A stretch of DNA of 64,000 nt from Gammaproteobacteria bacterium (GCA_035501935.1 DATJVC010000024.1:62001-126000), one strand, 5' to 3'. Shown: positions 24,063 through 37,177, numbered from the stretch's first letter. The notes: generated by a model not told the origin, from the letters alone. Program-made: numbers and translations.

Positions 24063-25100
24063 TTATTTAAAGGAATCCTTGTTGGCGGCCTTGGATTGGG
24101 CCTCTTGGCGACTGATCAGGTTCTTGCTTACCAACTCCTGCAGATTCTGATCCAGCGTCTGCATGCCGAAAGATTGACCGGTCTGGATTGCCGAGTACAT
24201 CTGCGCGATCTTGTTTTCGCGGATCAGGTTGCGGATGGCGGGCGTGCCAATCATGATCTCGTGTGCGGCCACACGACCGCCACCCGTCTTCTTGCAGAGG
24301 GTTTGCGAAATTACCGCCCGCAAAGACTCCGACAACATGGCGCGCACCATGTCCTTTTCCGCCGCCGGGAAAACGTCGACGATGCGGTCGATGGTCTTGG
24401 CGGCGGAGCTCGTGTGCAATGTGCCGAACACCAGATGGCCGGTCTCGGCGGCGGAGAGCGCCAGACGGATGGTTTCCAAATCGCGCATTTCTCCGACCAG
24501 GATTGAATCGGGGTCCTCGCGCAGCGCCGAGCGCAGGGCTTCGTTGAATCCGAGCGTGTCACGGTGGACTTCGCGTTGATTGATGAGGCATTTTTTGCTG
24601 GTGTGGACGAATTCAATCGGGTCTTCGATGGTCAGTATGTGACCGTATTCGTTTTCGTTGATGTGATTGACCATCGCCGCCAGTGTGGTGGACTTGCCCG
24701 AGCCCGTGGGGCCGGTCACCAGCACCACGCCACGGGGATATTCGGAGATTTCCTTGAAGATCTTGGGGCATTTCAACTCCTCCAGCGTCTTGATGATGGA
24801 GGGGATGGTGCGGAACACGGCAAAGGAGCCCCGGTTCTGGTTGGCGGCATTGACGCGGAAACGCGCCAGGTTGGGGATTTCAAACGAGAAATCGCATTCG
24901 AGGAATTCCTCATAGTCCTTGCGTTGCTTGTCGTTCATGATGTCGTAAACGAGGTCATGCACCTCGCGGTGGTCCATCGGCGGCACATTGATCCGGCGCA
25001 CGTCGCCATCGACGCGGATCATCGGCGGCAGACCCGCCGACAGGTGCAAATCCGAGGCGCCGTTCTTGACGCTGAACGCCAGTAATTCACCGATATCCAT
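24063..25100 (-). CDS. pilT: type IV pilus retraction ATPase PilT
   Basis: PilT drives depolymerisation and retraction of type IV pili (twitching, DNA uptake). At 345 residues it has the standard length and all motifs: NGASDLHLSAGLPPMIRVDG, Walker A GPTGSGKSTTLAAM (~132), Asp box EDPIEFVHTSKKC, Walker B SILVGEMRDLETIRLAL, the His box ETGHLVFGTLHTSSAAKTID, and the AIRNLIRENK motif typical of PilT (~288-297). It heads a pilT-pilU-pilU2 operon and is divergent from yggS, the same arrangement as in Pseudomonas. Confidence 0.95.
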   Translation of the reverse strand: MDIGELLAFSVKNGASDLHLSAGLPPMIRVDGDVRRINVPPMDHREVHDLVYDIMNDKQRKDYEEFLECDFSFEIPNLARFRVNAANQNRGSFAVFRTIPSIIKTLEELKCPKIFKEISEYPRGVVLVTGPTGSGKSTTLAAMVNHINENEYGHILTIEDPIEFVHTSKKCLINQREVHRDTLGFNEALRSALREDPDSILVGEMRDLETIRLALSAAETGHLVFGTLHTSSAAKTIDRIVDVFPAAEKDMVRAMLSESLRAVISQTLCKKTGGGRVAAHEIMIGTPAIRNLIRENKIAQMYSAIQTGQSFGMQTLDQNLQELVSKNLISRQEAQSKAANKDSFK

Positions 25101-25201
25101 CTGTAATCTCCTGGTTTAGCGTAATATTCTCATCTTTTCCGGGTCGGCAGCGTTGCGCCAGGCCGCTCCCTTTGCTCAAGTATATCGCCAGCATTGGAAA
25201 T

Positions 25202-25885
25202 ATGAACCCTTTTACCGCGTCTTTTCAAGCGGTACTGCAACAAATCGATCAAGCCGTCCGCGCGGCCGGCCGGCCGGCCGGATCGGTGCGGTTGCTGGCC
25301 GTCAGCAAGACCCAACCGGTGGAACGGATCCAACAGCTGGCGGAGTTGGGACAGCGCGATTTTGGGGAAAATTATGTGCAGGAGGCACTTCCCAAGATCA
25401 AAATGCTGCTCGACCTTGACCTGATCTGGCATTACATCGGCCGGATACAATCCAACAAGACCGCCGAGATCGCCCGGGTCTTTGATTGGGTGCACACCGT
25501 CGACCGCGACAAGACCGCCCACCGGCTGCACGAACAGCGGCCGACCGGGCGCATGCCGCTCAACGTCTGTGTGCAGGTCAACATCAGCGGCGAGACCAGC
25601 AAGTCCGGCGCGCCGCCGGATGCTGTTGAATCATTGCTGGGAACCGTCTCCCACTTGTCCAACCTGCGCCTGCGCGGGCTCATGGCACTACCCGCCCCGG
25701 AAACCGACACGCAGCGGCAACGTGTTGCCTGCGGTGTGCTGGCGAAAATTTACACCCGTTATCAGGATCACTATGGTCTGGACACGCTTTCCATGGGCAC
25801 CTCCGCCGATATGCAGGCCGCCATACTGGAAGGCGCCACCTGCGTGCGCATAGGCACCGCACTCTTTGGCCCGCGCCGGCGGTAA
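25202..25885 (+). CDS. yggS: PLP-homeostasis protein (YggS/PLPBP family)
   Basis: A 227-residue pyridoxal-phosphate-binding protein that controls cellular PLP levels and has no known catalytic reaction. It has the alanine-racemase-like barrel with the PLP Lys in LLAVSKTQPVERI (~36), FGENYVQEALPKI, WHYIGRIQSNKT, VCVQVNISGETSKSG, LRGLMALP and the closing LSMGTSADMQAAI and ATCVRIGTALFG. The ATG at 25202 gives the normal length; the frame is open further upstream to a TTG at 25172, which is unlikely. It leads yggS-proC-yggT-yggU, a gammaproteobacterial cluster normally next to pilT, as here. Confidence 0.93.
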   Translation: MNPFTASFQAVLQQIDQAVRAAGRPAGSVRLLAVSKTQPVERIQQLAELGQRDFGENYVQEALPKIKMLLDLDLIWHYIGRIQSNKTAEIARVFDWVHTVDRDKTAHRLHEQRPTGRMPLNVCVQVNISGETSKSGAPPDAVESLLGTVSHLSNLRLRGLMALPAPETDTQRQRVACGVLAKIYTRYQDHYGLDTLSMGTSADMQAAILEGATCVRIGTALFGPRRR

Positions 25886-25937
25886 GTCTGGCATTGTTAT
25901 ATACAGAATCCTGCGGGCCTGAGAAAATCCACGGCTT

Positions 25938-26768
25938 ATGACCATCGCACCACCCCTCCTGGCATTCATCGGCGCCGGCAATATGGGCCGTTGCCTGATC
26001 GGCGGCCTGCTTGCCAATGGCTACCCGGCAACACGGATCCGCGCTGCCGATGCCGATGCGACGCAATTGGCCGCACTCAATCAAAGTTTTCCGGTCGCCA
26101 CCACCACTGACAATGTCCAAGCCGCGAGCGGGGCGGACATCGTGGTGCTGGCTGTCAAACCACAACAAATGCGGGCGGTCGCCACCGCATTGGCGCCCGT
26201 GTTGGCCGCGCGTCCATCATTGGTGGTTTCCATTGCCGCCGGCATCGCCACGCGTGACCTCGCGCGCTGGCTGGGAACGTCATCCATTGTCCGTGCCATG
26301 CCTAACACGCCGGCGCTGATGCGCAGCGGCATCAGCGGCCTGTATGCCGCCCCAGGTGTCGGTGCTGCCCAGCGCGCGCAGGCGGAGAACATTCTGCGCG
26401 CGGTTGGGCTCGTGGTCTGGGTGGCCGATGAGGATTTGATCGACGCGATCACTGCCGTTTCCGGCGGCGGCCCGGCGTATTTCTTTTTAATCATGGAACT
26501 GATGCAGTCCGTGGCGCAGAAGCTTGGCCTGACCGCAGATCAGGCACGCACATTGGTGATCCAGACTGCGTCGGGTGCCGCGCGCATGGCGCGGGAAGGC
26601 GGCGCTGACGTCACCGTCCTCAGGGGGCGGGTTACATCCGCAGGCGGGACCACCGAGCGTGCCCTGCGTGTCATGCAGGAGGCCGGACTGGCGGAGATCT
26701 TTGATCGCGCGCTCACCGCTGCCAAGGCACGGAGCGCCGAGATGGCACGGCAATACGGGGAGGAGTAA
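25938..26768 (+). CDS. proC: pyrroline-5-carboxylate reductase
   Basis: ProC reduces pyrroline-5-carboxylate to proline with NAD(P)H, the last step of proline synthesis. The 276-residue protein has the Rossmann start FIGAGNMGRCLIGGLLANGY, VVLAVKPQQMRAV, SIVRAMPNTPALMRSGISGL (~112-131), the catalytic-domain motif AVSGGGPAYFFLIMELMQ, and the C-terminal VTSAGGTTERALRVM. It lies 52 bases after yggS and its TAA shares a base with the ATG of yggT (TAATG at 26766), which indicates translational coupling. Confidence 0.95.
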   Translation: MTIAPPLLAFIGAGNMGRCLIGGLLANGYPATRIRAADADATQLAALNQSFPVATTTDNVQAASGADIVVLAVKPQQMRAVATALAPVLAARPSLVVSIAAGIATRDLARWLGTSSIVRAMPNTPALMRSGISGLYAAPGVGAAQRAQAENILRAVGLVVWVADEDLIDAITAVSGGGPAYFFLIMELMQSVAQKLGLTADQARTLVIQTASGAARMAREGGADVTVLRGRVTSAGGTTERALRVMQEAGLAEIFDRALTAAKARSAEMARQYGEE

Positions 26769-27349
26769 TGGCTGGCAATTATCTGGTCACGGCGCTGAGT
26801 TATGTCATTCAGACCCTGATGAGTCTGTACATCGGCGCGGTCATGGTGAGGTTTCTGCTGCATGTCGTCGGCGCCGACTGTTTCTATTACAACCCGCTGG
26901 CACGCGCGCTGGTCTCGTTCACCAATCCGGGATTGCGTCCGCTGCGGCGCATGGTGCCGGGCTACAAGGGCATAGATTGGGCGGCGGTGTTGTTGATGCT
27001 GGGTTTGCAGGCCATCGAAAGCCTGATCATCAGCGCCTTGTACGGGGTGATACCCTCGCCGTTGCCCCTGGCGTTGATTACCGCGGCGGAATTGTTTCGC
27101 ATTTCGGTGTACGTGTTCATGACGGCCGTGTTGCTGCAGTGGGCCTTCAGCTGGCTCATGCCGCAGCAATACAATCCAGTGGCGGAGCTTGCTGAATTGC
27201 TGGCCGAGCCGATTTTAAAGCCCGCGCGGCGGTTGCTGCCCGCAATGGGCGGGTTCGACCTTTCCCCGATGCTGGCGTTTATTTTTCTGAATCTCACCCT
27301 GATCCTGCTCGTTAACCCGCTGTTCGACCTGGCCCGACAGATAGGCTGA
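26768..27349 (+). CDS. yggT: YggT family membrane protein
   Basis: A 193-residue inner-membrane protein with two tandem YggT domains, each made of hydrophobic helices around a N-P-x-x-x-x-L motif: FYYNPLARALVSFTNPGLRP (~39-58) and QQYNPVAELAELLAEPILKP (~135-154), the latter followed by ARRLLPAMGGFDLSPMLAFI. The family is linked genetically to osmotic stress and cation homeostasis but has no proven activity. It is coupled to proC by a one-base overlap and followed 8 bases later by yggU. Confidence 0.88.
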   Translation: MAGNYLVTALSYVIQTLMSLYIGAVMVRFLLHVVGADCFYYNPLARALVSFTNPGLRPLRRMVPGYKGIDWAAVLLMLGLQAIESLIISALYGVIPSPLPLALITAAELFRISVYVFMTAVLLQWAFSWLMPQQYNPVAELAELLAEPILKPARRLLPAMGGFDLSPMLAFIFLNLTLILLVNPLFDLARQIG

Positions 27350-27357
27350 GGAAGGTC

Positions 27358-27642
27358 ATGCGCGAAGGGCGCGCGGCGGCGCTTATTTTGAACGTGCATG
27401 TCCAGCCCCGCGCCGGCAACACTGCATACGCAGGCCACTACGGTGAACGCATTAAGATCCGGCTGCAGGCGCCACCCGTGTCCGGTGCCGCCAATCGGGC
27501 CTTGATCCAATGGCTGGCGTCGGAATTCGACGTGCCCGCCTCGGCCATCCAACTTCTCAGCGGCAAAACGGGACGTGACAAGCGCTTGGCCGTCGTTCAT
27601 CCCCGGCGATTCCCCCCATGGTTTTGCGATCCCCGCGACTGA
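27358..27642 (+). CDS. yggU: YggU/DUF167 family protein
   Basis: A 94-residue DUF167 (UPF0235) protein with the usual VHVQPRAGNT start, the IKIRLQAPPVSGAANRALI core (~37-55) and LLSGKTGRDKRLAV (~68-81). The family has a known small alpha/beta fold and no established function. It closes the yggS-proC-yggT-yggU run and is followed by a small palindromic hairpin. In Pseudomonas the metX-metW pair comes next; here it is absent. Confidence 0.9.
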   Translation: MREGRAAALILNVHVQPRAGNTAYAGHYGERIKIRLQAPPVSGAANRALIQWLASEFDVPASAIQLLSGKTGRDKRLAVVHPRRFPPWFCDPRD

Positions 27643-27643
27643 G

Positions 27644-27665
27644 GCAAAAGAATTCTTTTGCTTTT
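27644..27665 (+). terminator. 18-bp palindrome, possible terminator after yggU
   Basis: GCAAAAGAA (27644-27652) and TTCTTTTGC (27653-27661) form a perfect 18-bp palindrome, which as RNA gives a 7-bp stem with an AATT loop, followed by TTTT (27662-27665). It begins two bases after the yggU stop. The stem is A/U-rich, so termination would be weak. Confidence 0.5.
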
Positions 27666-27718
27666 GTGCGGAGCAACATCAAGGACGATGCGAAATCTTT
27701 TCCATGTGCATCGGTCTG

Positions 27719-27730
27719 CTATAGTTAACG
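27719..27730 (+). promoter_or_regulatory. CTATAGTTAACG element upstream of the DUF4426 gene
   Basis: The 12-mer CTATAGTTAACG, containing a -10-like TATAGT, sits 23 bases before the start at 27754. The identical 12-mer lies at 3904-3915, upstream of the DUF465 gene. It may be a shared -10 element or operator. Confidence 0.35.
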
Positions 27731-27753
27731 GAACGGCGCGTCATGGAGGGAAT

Positions 27754-28206
27754 ATGCGTGCATTGATACGCAACTGGTGTGGTGTCAATTTGCTGGCCTT
27801 GCTGCTGGCTTTGCCCGGCGGTGCGACGGCCGAACAGTCCATGACCTTTGGCAATTACACCGTGCACTACAATGCCTTCGCCAGCGATTTGTTGCAGGCC
27901 GAAGTCGCCAAGCGTTACGGCATCAGCCGCAGCAAAGGCAAGGGCGTGCTCAACATCTCCGTGCTCAAAAAGACCGACACGGGCACGGTGCCGGTGAAGG
28001 CGGCCGTCAGTGCCACGGCGGCCAACCTGAGTGCCCAGCTGCGCACCATTAATTTGCGAGAAATCACGGAAAGGGATTCCGTGTATTACATCGGTGAGTT
28101 TGCGGTGAACAACGAGGAAACGCTCAAGTTCACACTGCAGGTAACGCCGGAGGGCGGCAAGGAGCCCTATACCGCCACCTTCGACCAGCAGTTTTTTACA
28201 GAGTAG
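27754..28206 (+). CDS. DUF4426 family periplasmic protein
   Basis: A 150-residue exported protein of the DUF4426 family. The signal peptide (CGVNLLALLLALPGGATAEQ) is followed by a single beta-rich domain: MTFGNYTVHYNAFASDLLQ, YGISRSKGKGVLNISVLKK, LREITERDSVYYIGEFAVNN and TATFDQQFFTE. The ATG at 27754 has a good GGAGGG site; in-frame codons further upstream would spoil the signal peptide. The function is unknown. In Pseudomonas the homologue lies in the same yggS-proC-yggT neighbourhood. It converges on the exonuclease gene with only 7 bases between stops. Confidence 0.85.
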   Translation: MRALIRNWCGVNLLALLLALPGGATAEQSMTFGNYTVHYNAFASDLLQAEVAKRYGISRSKGKGVLNISVLKKTDTGTVPVKAAVSATAANLSAQLRTINLREITERDSVYYIGEFAVNNEETLKFTLQVTPEGGKEPYTATFDQQFFTE

Positions 28207-28213
28207 CCTTGTC

Positions 28214-28987
28214 TCAAATTTTTAGGTCGTAGTCCATCGTCAGCGGGGCGTGATCGGAGAAGCGTTCGTCCTTGTAGATCAACGCGCCTTCAATGGCCTG
28301 ACGCAGATCGGGCGTGACAATCTGGTAGTCAATGCGCCAGCCCACGTTCTTGGCCCAAGCCTGCCCGCGATTTGACCACCATGTATATTGCTCCTCTTTC
28401 TGATTGACCACGCGGAAGGCGTCGACATATCCCTCCTCGTCGAACACCTGGGTCAGCCAGGCGCGTTCTTCCGGCAGAAAACCGGAATTTCTCTGGTTAC
28501 CGCGCCAGTTTTTTAGATCGATGTTGTGATGGGCGATATTCCAGTCGCCACAAAGGATGTAACTGCGCCCGTTGCGGCGCATCTTTTTCAGCACCGGCAG
28601 GAAGTGATCCATGAATGCAAATTTGATCCGCTGGCGCTCCTCGCCCGATGAGCCGGACGGCAGGTAAATCGATACGACGCTCAAATTGCCATAGCGCGCC
28701 TCGATATAACGGCCTTCCCGGTCCAGATCGTCCCTGCCCACACCTTCAATGATTCTATCCGGTGGCTTGCGGCTGTAAAGCGCCACACCGGAATAGCCTC
28801 TTTGCTCCGCCAGATGAAAATAACCGCTGAACCCTCGAGGATTCAGCACCTCCGGCGCCAGTTGATCGGCCTGCGCCTTGATCTCCTGCAAACACACGAC
28901 ATCGGCCCGTTGTTTCGGAAGCCAGGAAAAGAATCCCTTGCGCGCAGCTGAACGTATGCCGTTGACGTTAAGAGTAATGACCCGCAC
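28214..28987 (-). CDS. xthA: exodeoxyribonuclease III family (AP endonuclease/exonuclease)
   Basis: A 257-residue exonuclease III-type DNA-repair enzyme (AP endonuclease, 3'-5' exonuclease). All metal and catalytic positions are present: Asn in TLNVNGIRSA, Glu in VCLQEIKAQ, Tyr in YLPSGSSGEE, Asp-Asn in LCGDWNIAHH, Asp in GWRIDYQIV and the terminal SDHAPL His. The gene is divergent from pyrE, exactly where Pseudomonas carries crc, an inactive relative that works as an RNA-linked catabolite regulator. Crc lacks these catalytic residues, so this copy should be read as a true nuclease. Confidence 0.92.
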   Translation of the reverse strand: MRVITLNVNGIRSAARKGFFSWLPKQRADVVCLQEIKAQADQLAPEVLNPRGFSGYFHLAEQRGYSGVALYSRKPPDRIIEGVGRDDLDREGRYIEARYGNLSVVSIYLPSGSSGEERQRIKFAFMDHFLPVLKKMRRNGRSYILCGDWNIAHHNIDLKNWRGNQRNSGFLPEERAWLTQVFDEEGYVDAFRVVNQKEEQYTWWSNRGQAWAKNVGWRIDYQIVTPDLRQAIEGALIYKDERFSDHAPLTMDYDLKI

Positions 28988-29037
28988 GGTTTGCTCCTTT
29001 AAGATGGGCGTACCACCGTACGGATACAGCCTACACC

Positions 29038-29685
29038 ATGCACGACTACCAAAAGGAATTTATCGAGTTTTCGTTCAAGCATAACGTATTGTGCTTCGGT
29101 GAATTTGTGCTGAAATCGGGTCGCAAAAGTCCTTTTTTCTTCAATACCGGGCTGTTTAACACTGGCGCGGCGCTCGATCATATCGGCCGCTGCTACGCCA
29201 GGGTCATTCAAGATTCGAAACTGGAGTTCGACATGCTTTATGGCCCGGCCTACAAGGGCATTGCCCTGGCTTCGGCGACCGCCATGGCGCTTTGCCGCGA
29301 TTACGAGCGCAGCGTGCCATACTGCTTCAACCGTAAGGAAAACAAAGATCACGGCGAAGGCGGTGCGATCGTGGGCGCGCCGCTCAAGGGGCGGGTGTTG
29401 ATCATCGACGACGTCATTTCCGCCGGTACTTCAGTCAACGAGTCCGTAGGATTGATCACGGCGGCGGGTGCCACACCTGTGGGCATCGTGATCGCCTTGG
29501 ATCGACAAGAGCGCGGCAGCGGGCATTTATCCGCCGTTCAGGAAATCGAGGAACGCCTGGCCTTGCGTGTCATCAGTGTCATCACCCTGGGCGTGCTGTT
29601 GGAGTACTTGGGCGGCAACCCGGCCATGCAGAAGGAGCTGCAAAGGGTGCGGGCCTACCGTACTCAATATGGGGTGGCGGGCTGA
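29038..29685 (+). CDS. pyrE: orotate phosphoribosyltransferase
   Basis: PyrE makes orotidine 5'-phosphate from orotate and PRPP in pyrimidine synthesis. The 215-residue protein shows FGEFVLKSGRKSPFFFNTG (~20-38), MLYGPAYKGIALASATAMAL, the flexible-loop YCFNRKENKDHGEGG and the PRPP loop VLIIDDVISAGTSVNES (~121-137). The length equals that of E. coli PyrE. It is divergent from the exonuclease gene and followed by an exported coiled-coil protein. No attenuator-like leader is visible in the 50 bases before it. Confidence 0.95.
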   Translation: MHDYQKEFIEFSFKHNVLCFGEFVLKSGRKSPFFFNTGLFNTGAALDHIGRCYARVIQDSKLEFDMLYGPAYKGIALASATAMALCRDYERSVPYCFNRKENKDHGEGGAIVGAPLKGRVLIIDDVISAGTSVNESVGLITAAGATPVGIVIALDRQERGSGHLSAVQEIEERLALRVISVITLGVLLEYLGGNPAMQKELQRVRAYRTQYGVAG

Positions 29686-29796
29686 GGTTGACTGTTTTTG
29701 TACGGGAACTGAACAGGTATACTTTTCCGGCCTGAACTGAACCATGGCCCGGCGTTCTAAACTTTCTGTGCCGTTGACACATCGGGAGAAATATTC

Positions 29797-30462
29797 ATGA
29801 ATTTCCATCGCAATCGGCTGACCCTTTTGTTCCTCGCCGTGGGTTGTCTTGCGTCCTTTCCGGCCGCCGCCATAAAGTGCTGGACCAACAAGGAGGGCGT
29901 CAAGGAATGCGGCAACGTGGTGCCACCGGAATATTCGCAGCAGGAGACCACGCAAATCAACAAGGCCGGCATTGTGACTGGCAAAACCGAGCGTGCCAAA
30001 ACTCCGGAGGAGATCGCCCAGGAAAAGGCCCAGGCCGATCAGAAGGCGGCGGAGGAGAGGGTCACGGCAGAACAGACGGCCAAGGATCGCGTGTTGCTGG
30101 AAACCTATAATTCCGAGGATGACATGGTCTTGGCGCGCGACGGCAAAATTGCGGACATCGGATCACAGATCAAGATCACTCAGAACTATATTGAAAAACT
30201 CAAGGGGGATTTGGACGCCCGCATTGCCCAGGCGGCGGATCTGGAGCGGCGCGGTGAAAAACCAAATGAAAAACTGCAGGCCGATATTGAGAGCGTGCGT
30301 GGACAGATCAAGAAAAATGAAGATTTTATCGTCAGCAAGAAAGAGGAACAGGATTCGGTCCGCAAACAGTTTGACGCCGATATCGCCCGCTATCGCGAAC
30401 TGAAACAGAATGCCGGCAAGGTCCCCGCCCCGGCGGCCGCCGCGGACAAGACGAAACCATAA
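29797..30462 (+). CDS. exported DUF4124-like coiled-coil protein
   Basis: A 221-residue periplasmic protein of unknown function. After a signal peptide (LLFLAVGCLASFPAAA) comes a short DUF4124-like segment, IKCWTNKEGVKECGNVVPPE, with two cysteines that may form a disulfide. The remainder is a charged coiled coil (EEIAQEKAQADQKAAEERVT, IKITQNYIEKLKGDLDARIA, KKNEDFIVSKKEEQ) ending in a Pro/Ala tail. Two -10-like stretches occur in the 110-base gap after pyrE, but neither has a well spaced -35. It converges on slmA with 15 bases between stops. A cell-envelope structural role is possible. Confidence 0.75.
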   Translation: MNFHRNRLTLLFLAVGCLASFPAAAIKCWTNKEGVKECGNVVPPEYSQQETTQINKAGIVTGKTERAKTPEEIAQEKAQADQKAAEERVTAEQTAKDRVLLETYNSEDDMVLARDGKIADIGSQIKITQNYIEKLKGDLDARIAQAADLERRGEKPNEKLQADIESVRGQIKKNEDFIVSKKEEQDSVRKQFDADIARYRELKQNAGKVPAPAAAADKTKP

Positions 30463-30477
30463 TCTCTCACGCCGCGG

Positions 30478-34710
<4,233 letters not shown>

Positions 34711-34734
34711 GAATTGTCCCCGCGCCCGCCGGAT

Positions 34735-35190
34735 TCACAGCCGGCCGGTGTGACCGAAACCGCCCTGCCCCCGCTCACTGGCGGTGAATTCCTCCACGAC
34801 GGTGAACTCTGCCCGCACCACCGGCATAAAGACCAGTTGCGCGATGCGGTCCCCCGGTCGAATGTTAAAAGACTCGCGTCCGCGATTCCAGCAAGAAACG
34901 AAAAGCTGCCCCTGATAATCCGAATCGATGAGGCCCACCAGATTGCCGAGCACGATGCCGTGTTTATGACCCAAGCCGGAGCGCGGCAGTATGACCGCGG
35001 CCAGCTTTTCATCGGCGATATGAATCGCCATGCCGGTCGGGATCAACTGTGCCTCGCCCGGCTCCAGCATAATCGGGGCCTCCATGCAGGCGCGCAGATC
35101 GATGCCGGCGGCGCCGGCCGTTGAGTACGATGGCAGGGGGTAGTCGCGCCCCAAACGCACGTCGAGGATCTTAAGCTGGATACCGCGCAT
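34735..35190 (-). CDS. dut: dUTP diphosphatase
   Basis: dUTPase hydrolyses dUTP to dUMP, keeping uracil out of DNA and feeding dTMP synthesis. All five motifs of the trimeric family are visible in 151 residues: [52 protein letters not shown], and the C-terminal lid [15 protein letters not shown] at 35190 gives the normal N terminus (RGIQLKILD); an in-frame ATG at 35205 is possible. It overlaps the end of coaBC by 20 bases and is followed closely by algC, as in Pseudomonas. Confidence 0.95.
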   Translation of the reverse strand: MRGIQLKILDVRLGRDYPLPSYSTAGAAGIDLRACMEAPIMLEPGEAQLIPTGMAIHIADEKLAAVILPRSGLGHKHGIVLGNLVGLIDSDYQGQLFVSCWNRGRESFNIRPGDRIAQLVFMPVVRAEFTVVEEFTASERGQGGFGHTGRL

Positions 35191-36382
35191 GATAGCGTTC
35201 CGCAATCAACGCCACCAATTGGCGCGCGAGCTTTTCCTTGGGGGCTGATGGCAATCGTCGTTCACCTTGACGCCAATAGACCGACAGGCTGTTGTCATCG
35301 CTTTCGAATCCCAAATCAGGCCGGCTTACGTCATTGGCGGCAATCATGTCCACCCCCTTTCTTTCCAATTTGGCGCGGGCGTTGACGGCAAGTTGTTCCG
35401 TCTCGGCGGCAAACCCCACGGTAAAAGGCGGCGCGGGCAGGCCCGCGACCGATGCCAAAATATCCGGATTGGGCACCAAGGTCAGCGTCAGCGGTTTGTT
35501 CCCGCGTTTCAACTTCCGTTCTCCTGTCGTGGCGCTGCGGTAGTCGGCGACGGCGGCGGCGGCAATGAAGATATTCGTGCCGGTCAGTTCCTCGGTAACC
35601 GCTCGCGCCATTTCCTTCGCCGTTGTCACGGCTACGCACCTCACCGTCTCCGGCGCCGCTAGGGCCGACGGGCCACTGATCAGGGTGACCGCCGCACCAG
35701 CTTCGGCACTGGCCCGTGCCACGGCGTAGCCCATTTTTCCCGAACTCCGGTTGCTCAGATAGCGTACGGGATCGATGGCCTCGCGCGTCGGCCCTGCGGT
35801 GACCAATACTTTTAACCCAGCCAGCGCATCGTTCATGAAGAGGGCATTCAGTGCTTCAATCAGTGGGCGGACTTCCAGCATCCGCCCCGGCCCGATTTCG
35901 CCGCACGCCTGTTCACCGTCTGCGGGCCCTAGTATTCCCGCACTGCGTTTCTTCAACATGTCCATGTTGGCTTGCGTGGCTGCCGCGAGCCACATCTGCT
36001 GGTTCATCGCCGGAGCCACCAGCAGTGGCGCGGCCGTCGCGAGACATACCGTGCTCAGTAGATCGTCGGCCAGCCCATGCGCGAGCTTGGCCACTATATC
36101 CGCACTTGCCGGCGCGATGATGACAGCATCCGCCCAACGTGCGATTTCGATATGTCCCATCGCCGCTTCGGCATTGACATCAAGTAAATCGGTACATACC
36201 GGCCGCCCTGACAACGCCTGCAAAGTCAGTGGTCCGATAAACTCACATGCGGCACGCGTCATTACCACACGAACCTGTGCACCGCTTTCCCGCAGACGGC
36301 GGGTCAGTTCAGCGCCTTTGTATGCCGCAATACCACCACTAATTCCGAGGACAATGCGCTTTCCCAGCAAGGCATTTATCAT
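35171..36382 (-). CDS. coaBC: bifunctional phosphopantothenoylcysteine decarboxylase/synthetase
   Basis: CoaBC (Dfp) performs two steps of coenzyme A synthesis: CTP-dependent joining of cysteine to phosphopantothenate and FMN-dependent decarboxylation. The N-terminal CoaC flavoprotein has [19 protein letters not shown], the catalytic His in [11 protein letters not shown], and PAMNQQMW; the C-terminal CoaB has [34 protein letters not shown] and the [14 protein letters not shown] segment. ATG at 36382 ([10 protein letters not shown]) gives 403 residues, the usual size; the frame continues upstream to an ATG at 36400. It starts the leftward operon and is divergent from radC. Confidence 0.95.
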   Translation of the reverse strand: MINALLGKRIVLGISGGIAAYKGAELTRRLRESGAQVRVVMTRAACEFIGPLTLQALSGRPVCTDLLDVNAEAAMGHIEIARWADAVIIAPASADIVAKLAHGLADDLLSTVCLATAAPLLVAPAMNQQMWLAAATQANMDMLKKRSAGILGPADGEQACGEIGPGRMLEVRPLIEALNALFMNDALAGLKVLVTAGPTREAIDPVRYLSNRSSGKMGYAVARASAEAGAAVTLISGPSALAAPETVRCVAVTTAKEMARAVTEELTGTNIFIAAAAVADYRSATTGERKLKRGNKPLTLTLVPNPDILASVAGLPAPPFTVGFAAETEQLAVNARAKLERKGVDMIAANDVSRPDLGFESDDNSLSVYWRQGERRLPSAPKEKLARQLVALIAERYHARYPA

Positions 36383-36502
36383 GATTTCCCGTGCCCCCAT
36401 GTGCTGCTGTTTTTTGCGATTTTACCCAAAGCCGCATCATTCTTATACTTTCCCACGCAGTGATCATTTACACTCCTGCCACCGACTACTGAAGGCGTCC
36501 CC

Positions 36503-37177
36503 ATGGCCATCACTGATTGGCCGAAAGAAGACCGGCCACGCGAGAAGCTTTTGCAGCGCGGTAGGCGGGCGTTATCTGACGTTGAATTGCTCGCCATCTT
36601 CCTCCGTACCGGAGTGCGCGGCCTTACCGCGATCGATCTCGCACGCGAACTTATACACGAGTTCGGCGGCCTGCGTGCGCTATTGGACACCGAGCCGGCG
36701 CGTCTGTGCCAGTATAAAGGTGTGGGGCATGCCAAGTATGTGCAACTGGCCGCGGCGTTGGAGCTCGGCTGTCGTTATTTGGAAGCGGGTCTGCAACGTG
36801 CGCAGGCGTTGTCGGATCCACGCGAGGCCCGCAATTATCTGCACGCGCGGCTCACGGGCTATGATCGTGAGGTTTTCGCCTGTCTGTTCCTGGATAACCG
36901 GCACCGTGTCATAGCCTTCGAGGAACTCTTCTTCGGCAGCATTGACACCGCCTCCGTCCATGCCCGGGAGGTGGTCAAAATGGCATTGCGCCACAATGCT
37001 GCAGCCGTCATTTTCGCGCATAATCACCCTTCCGGCGTCGCCGAACCCAGCCAGTCCGATCTGCACATTACCCGGCAGTTGCAATCCGCGCTGGCTCTAG
37101 TGGAGGTGCGTGTGTTGGATCACATCGTCGTCGGGGACACCGCGACCGTTTCGTTGGCGGAACGCGGACAGCTGTAA
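36503..37177 (+). CDS. radC: RadC family JAMM-domain protein
   Basis: A 224-residue RadC (YicR) protein. It has an N-terminal helix-hairpin-helix region ([40 protein letters not shown]) and a C-terminal MPN/JAMM domain with the metal site His-x-His...Asp in [20 protein letters not shown] (~175-194), preceded by the conserved Glu in [12 protein letters not shown]. The original DNA-repair assignment was withdrawn for E. coli and the true substrate is unknown. It is divergent from coaBC, as usual, but is followed by gyrB (convergent, 16 bases) instead of rpmB-rpmG. Confidence 0.92.
   Translation: MAITDWPKEDRPREKLLQRGRRALSDVELLAIFLRTGVRGLTAIDLARELIHEFGGLRALLDTEPARLCQYKGVGHAKYVQLAAALELGCRYLEAGLQRAQALSDPREARNYLHARLTGYDREVFACLFLDNRHRVIAFEELFFGSIDTASVHAREVVKMALRHNAAAVIFAHNHPSGVAEPSQSDLHITRQLQSALALVEVRVLDHIVVGDTATVSLAERGQL

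Noticed and set aside
28214-28987. Naming the pyrE neighbour crc
   Set aside because: All exonuclease III catalytic residues are present, whereas Crc has lost them.
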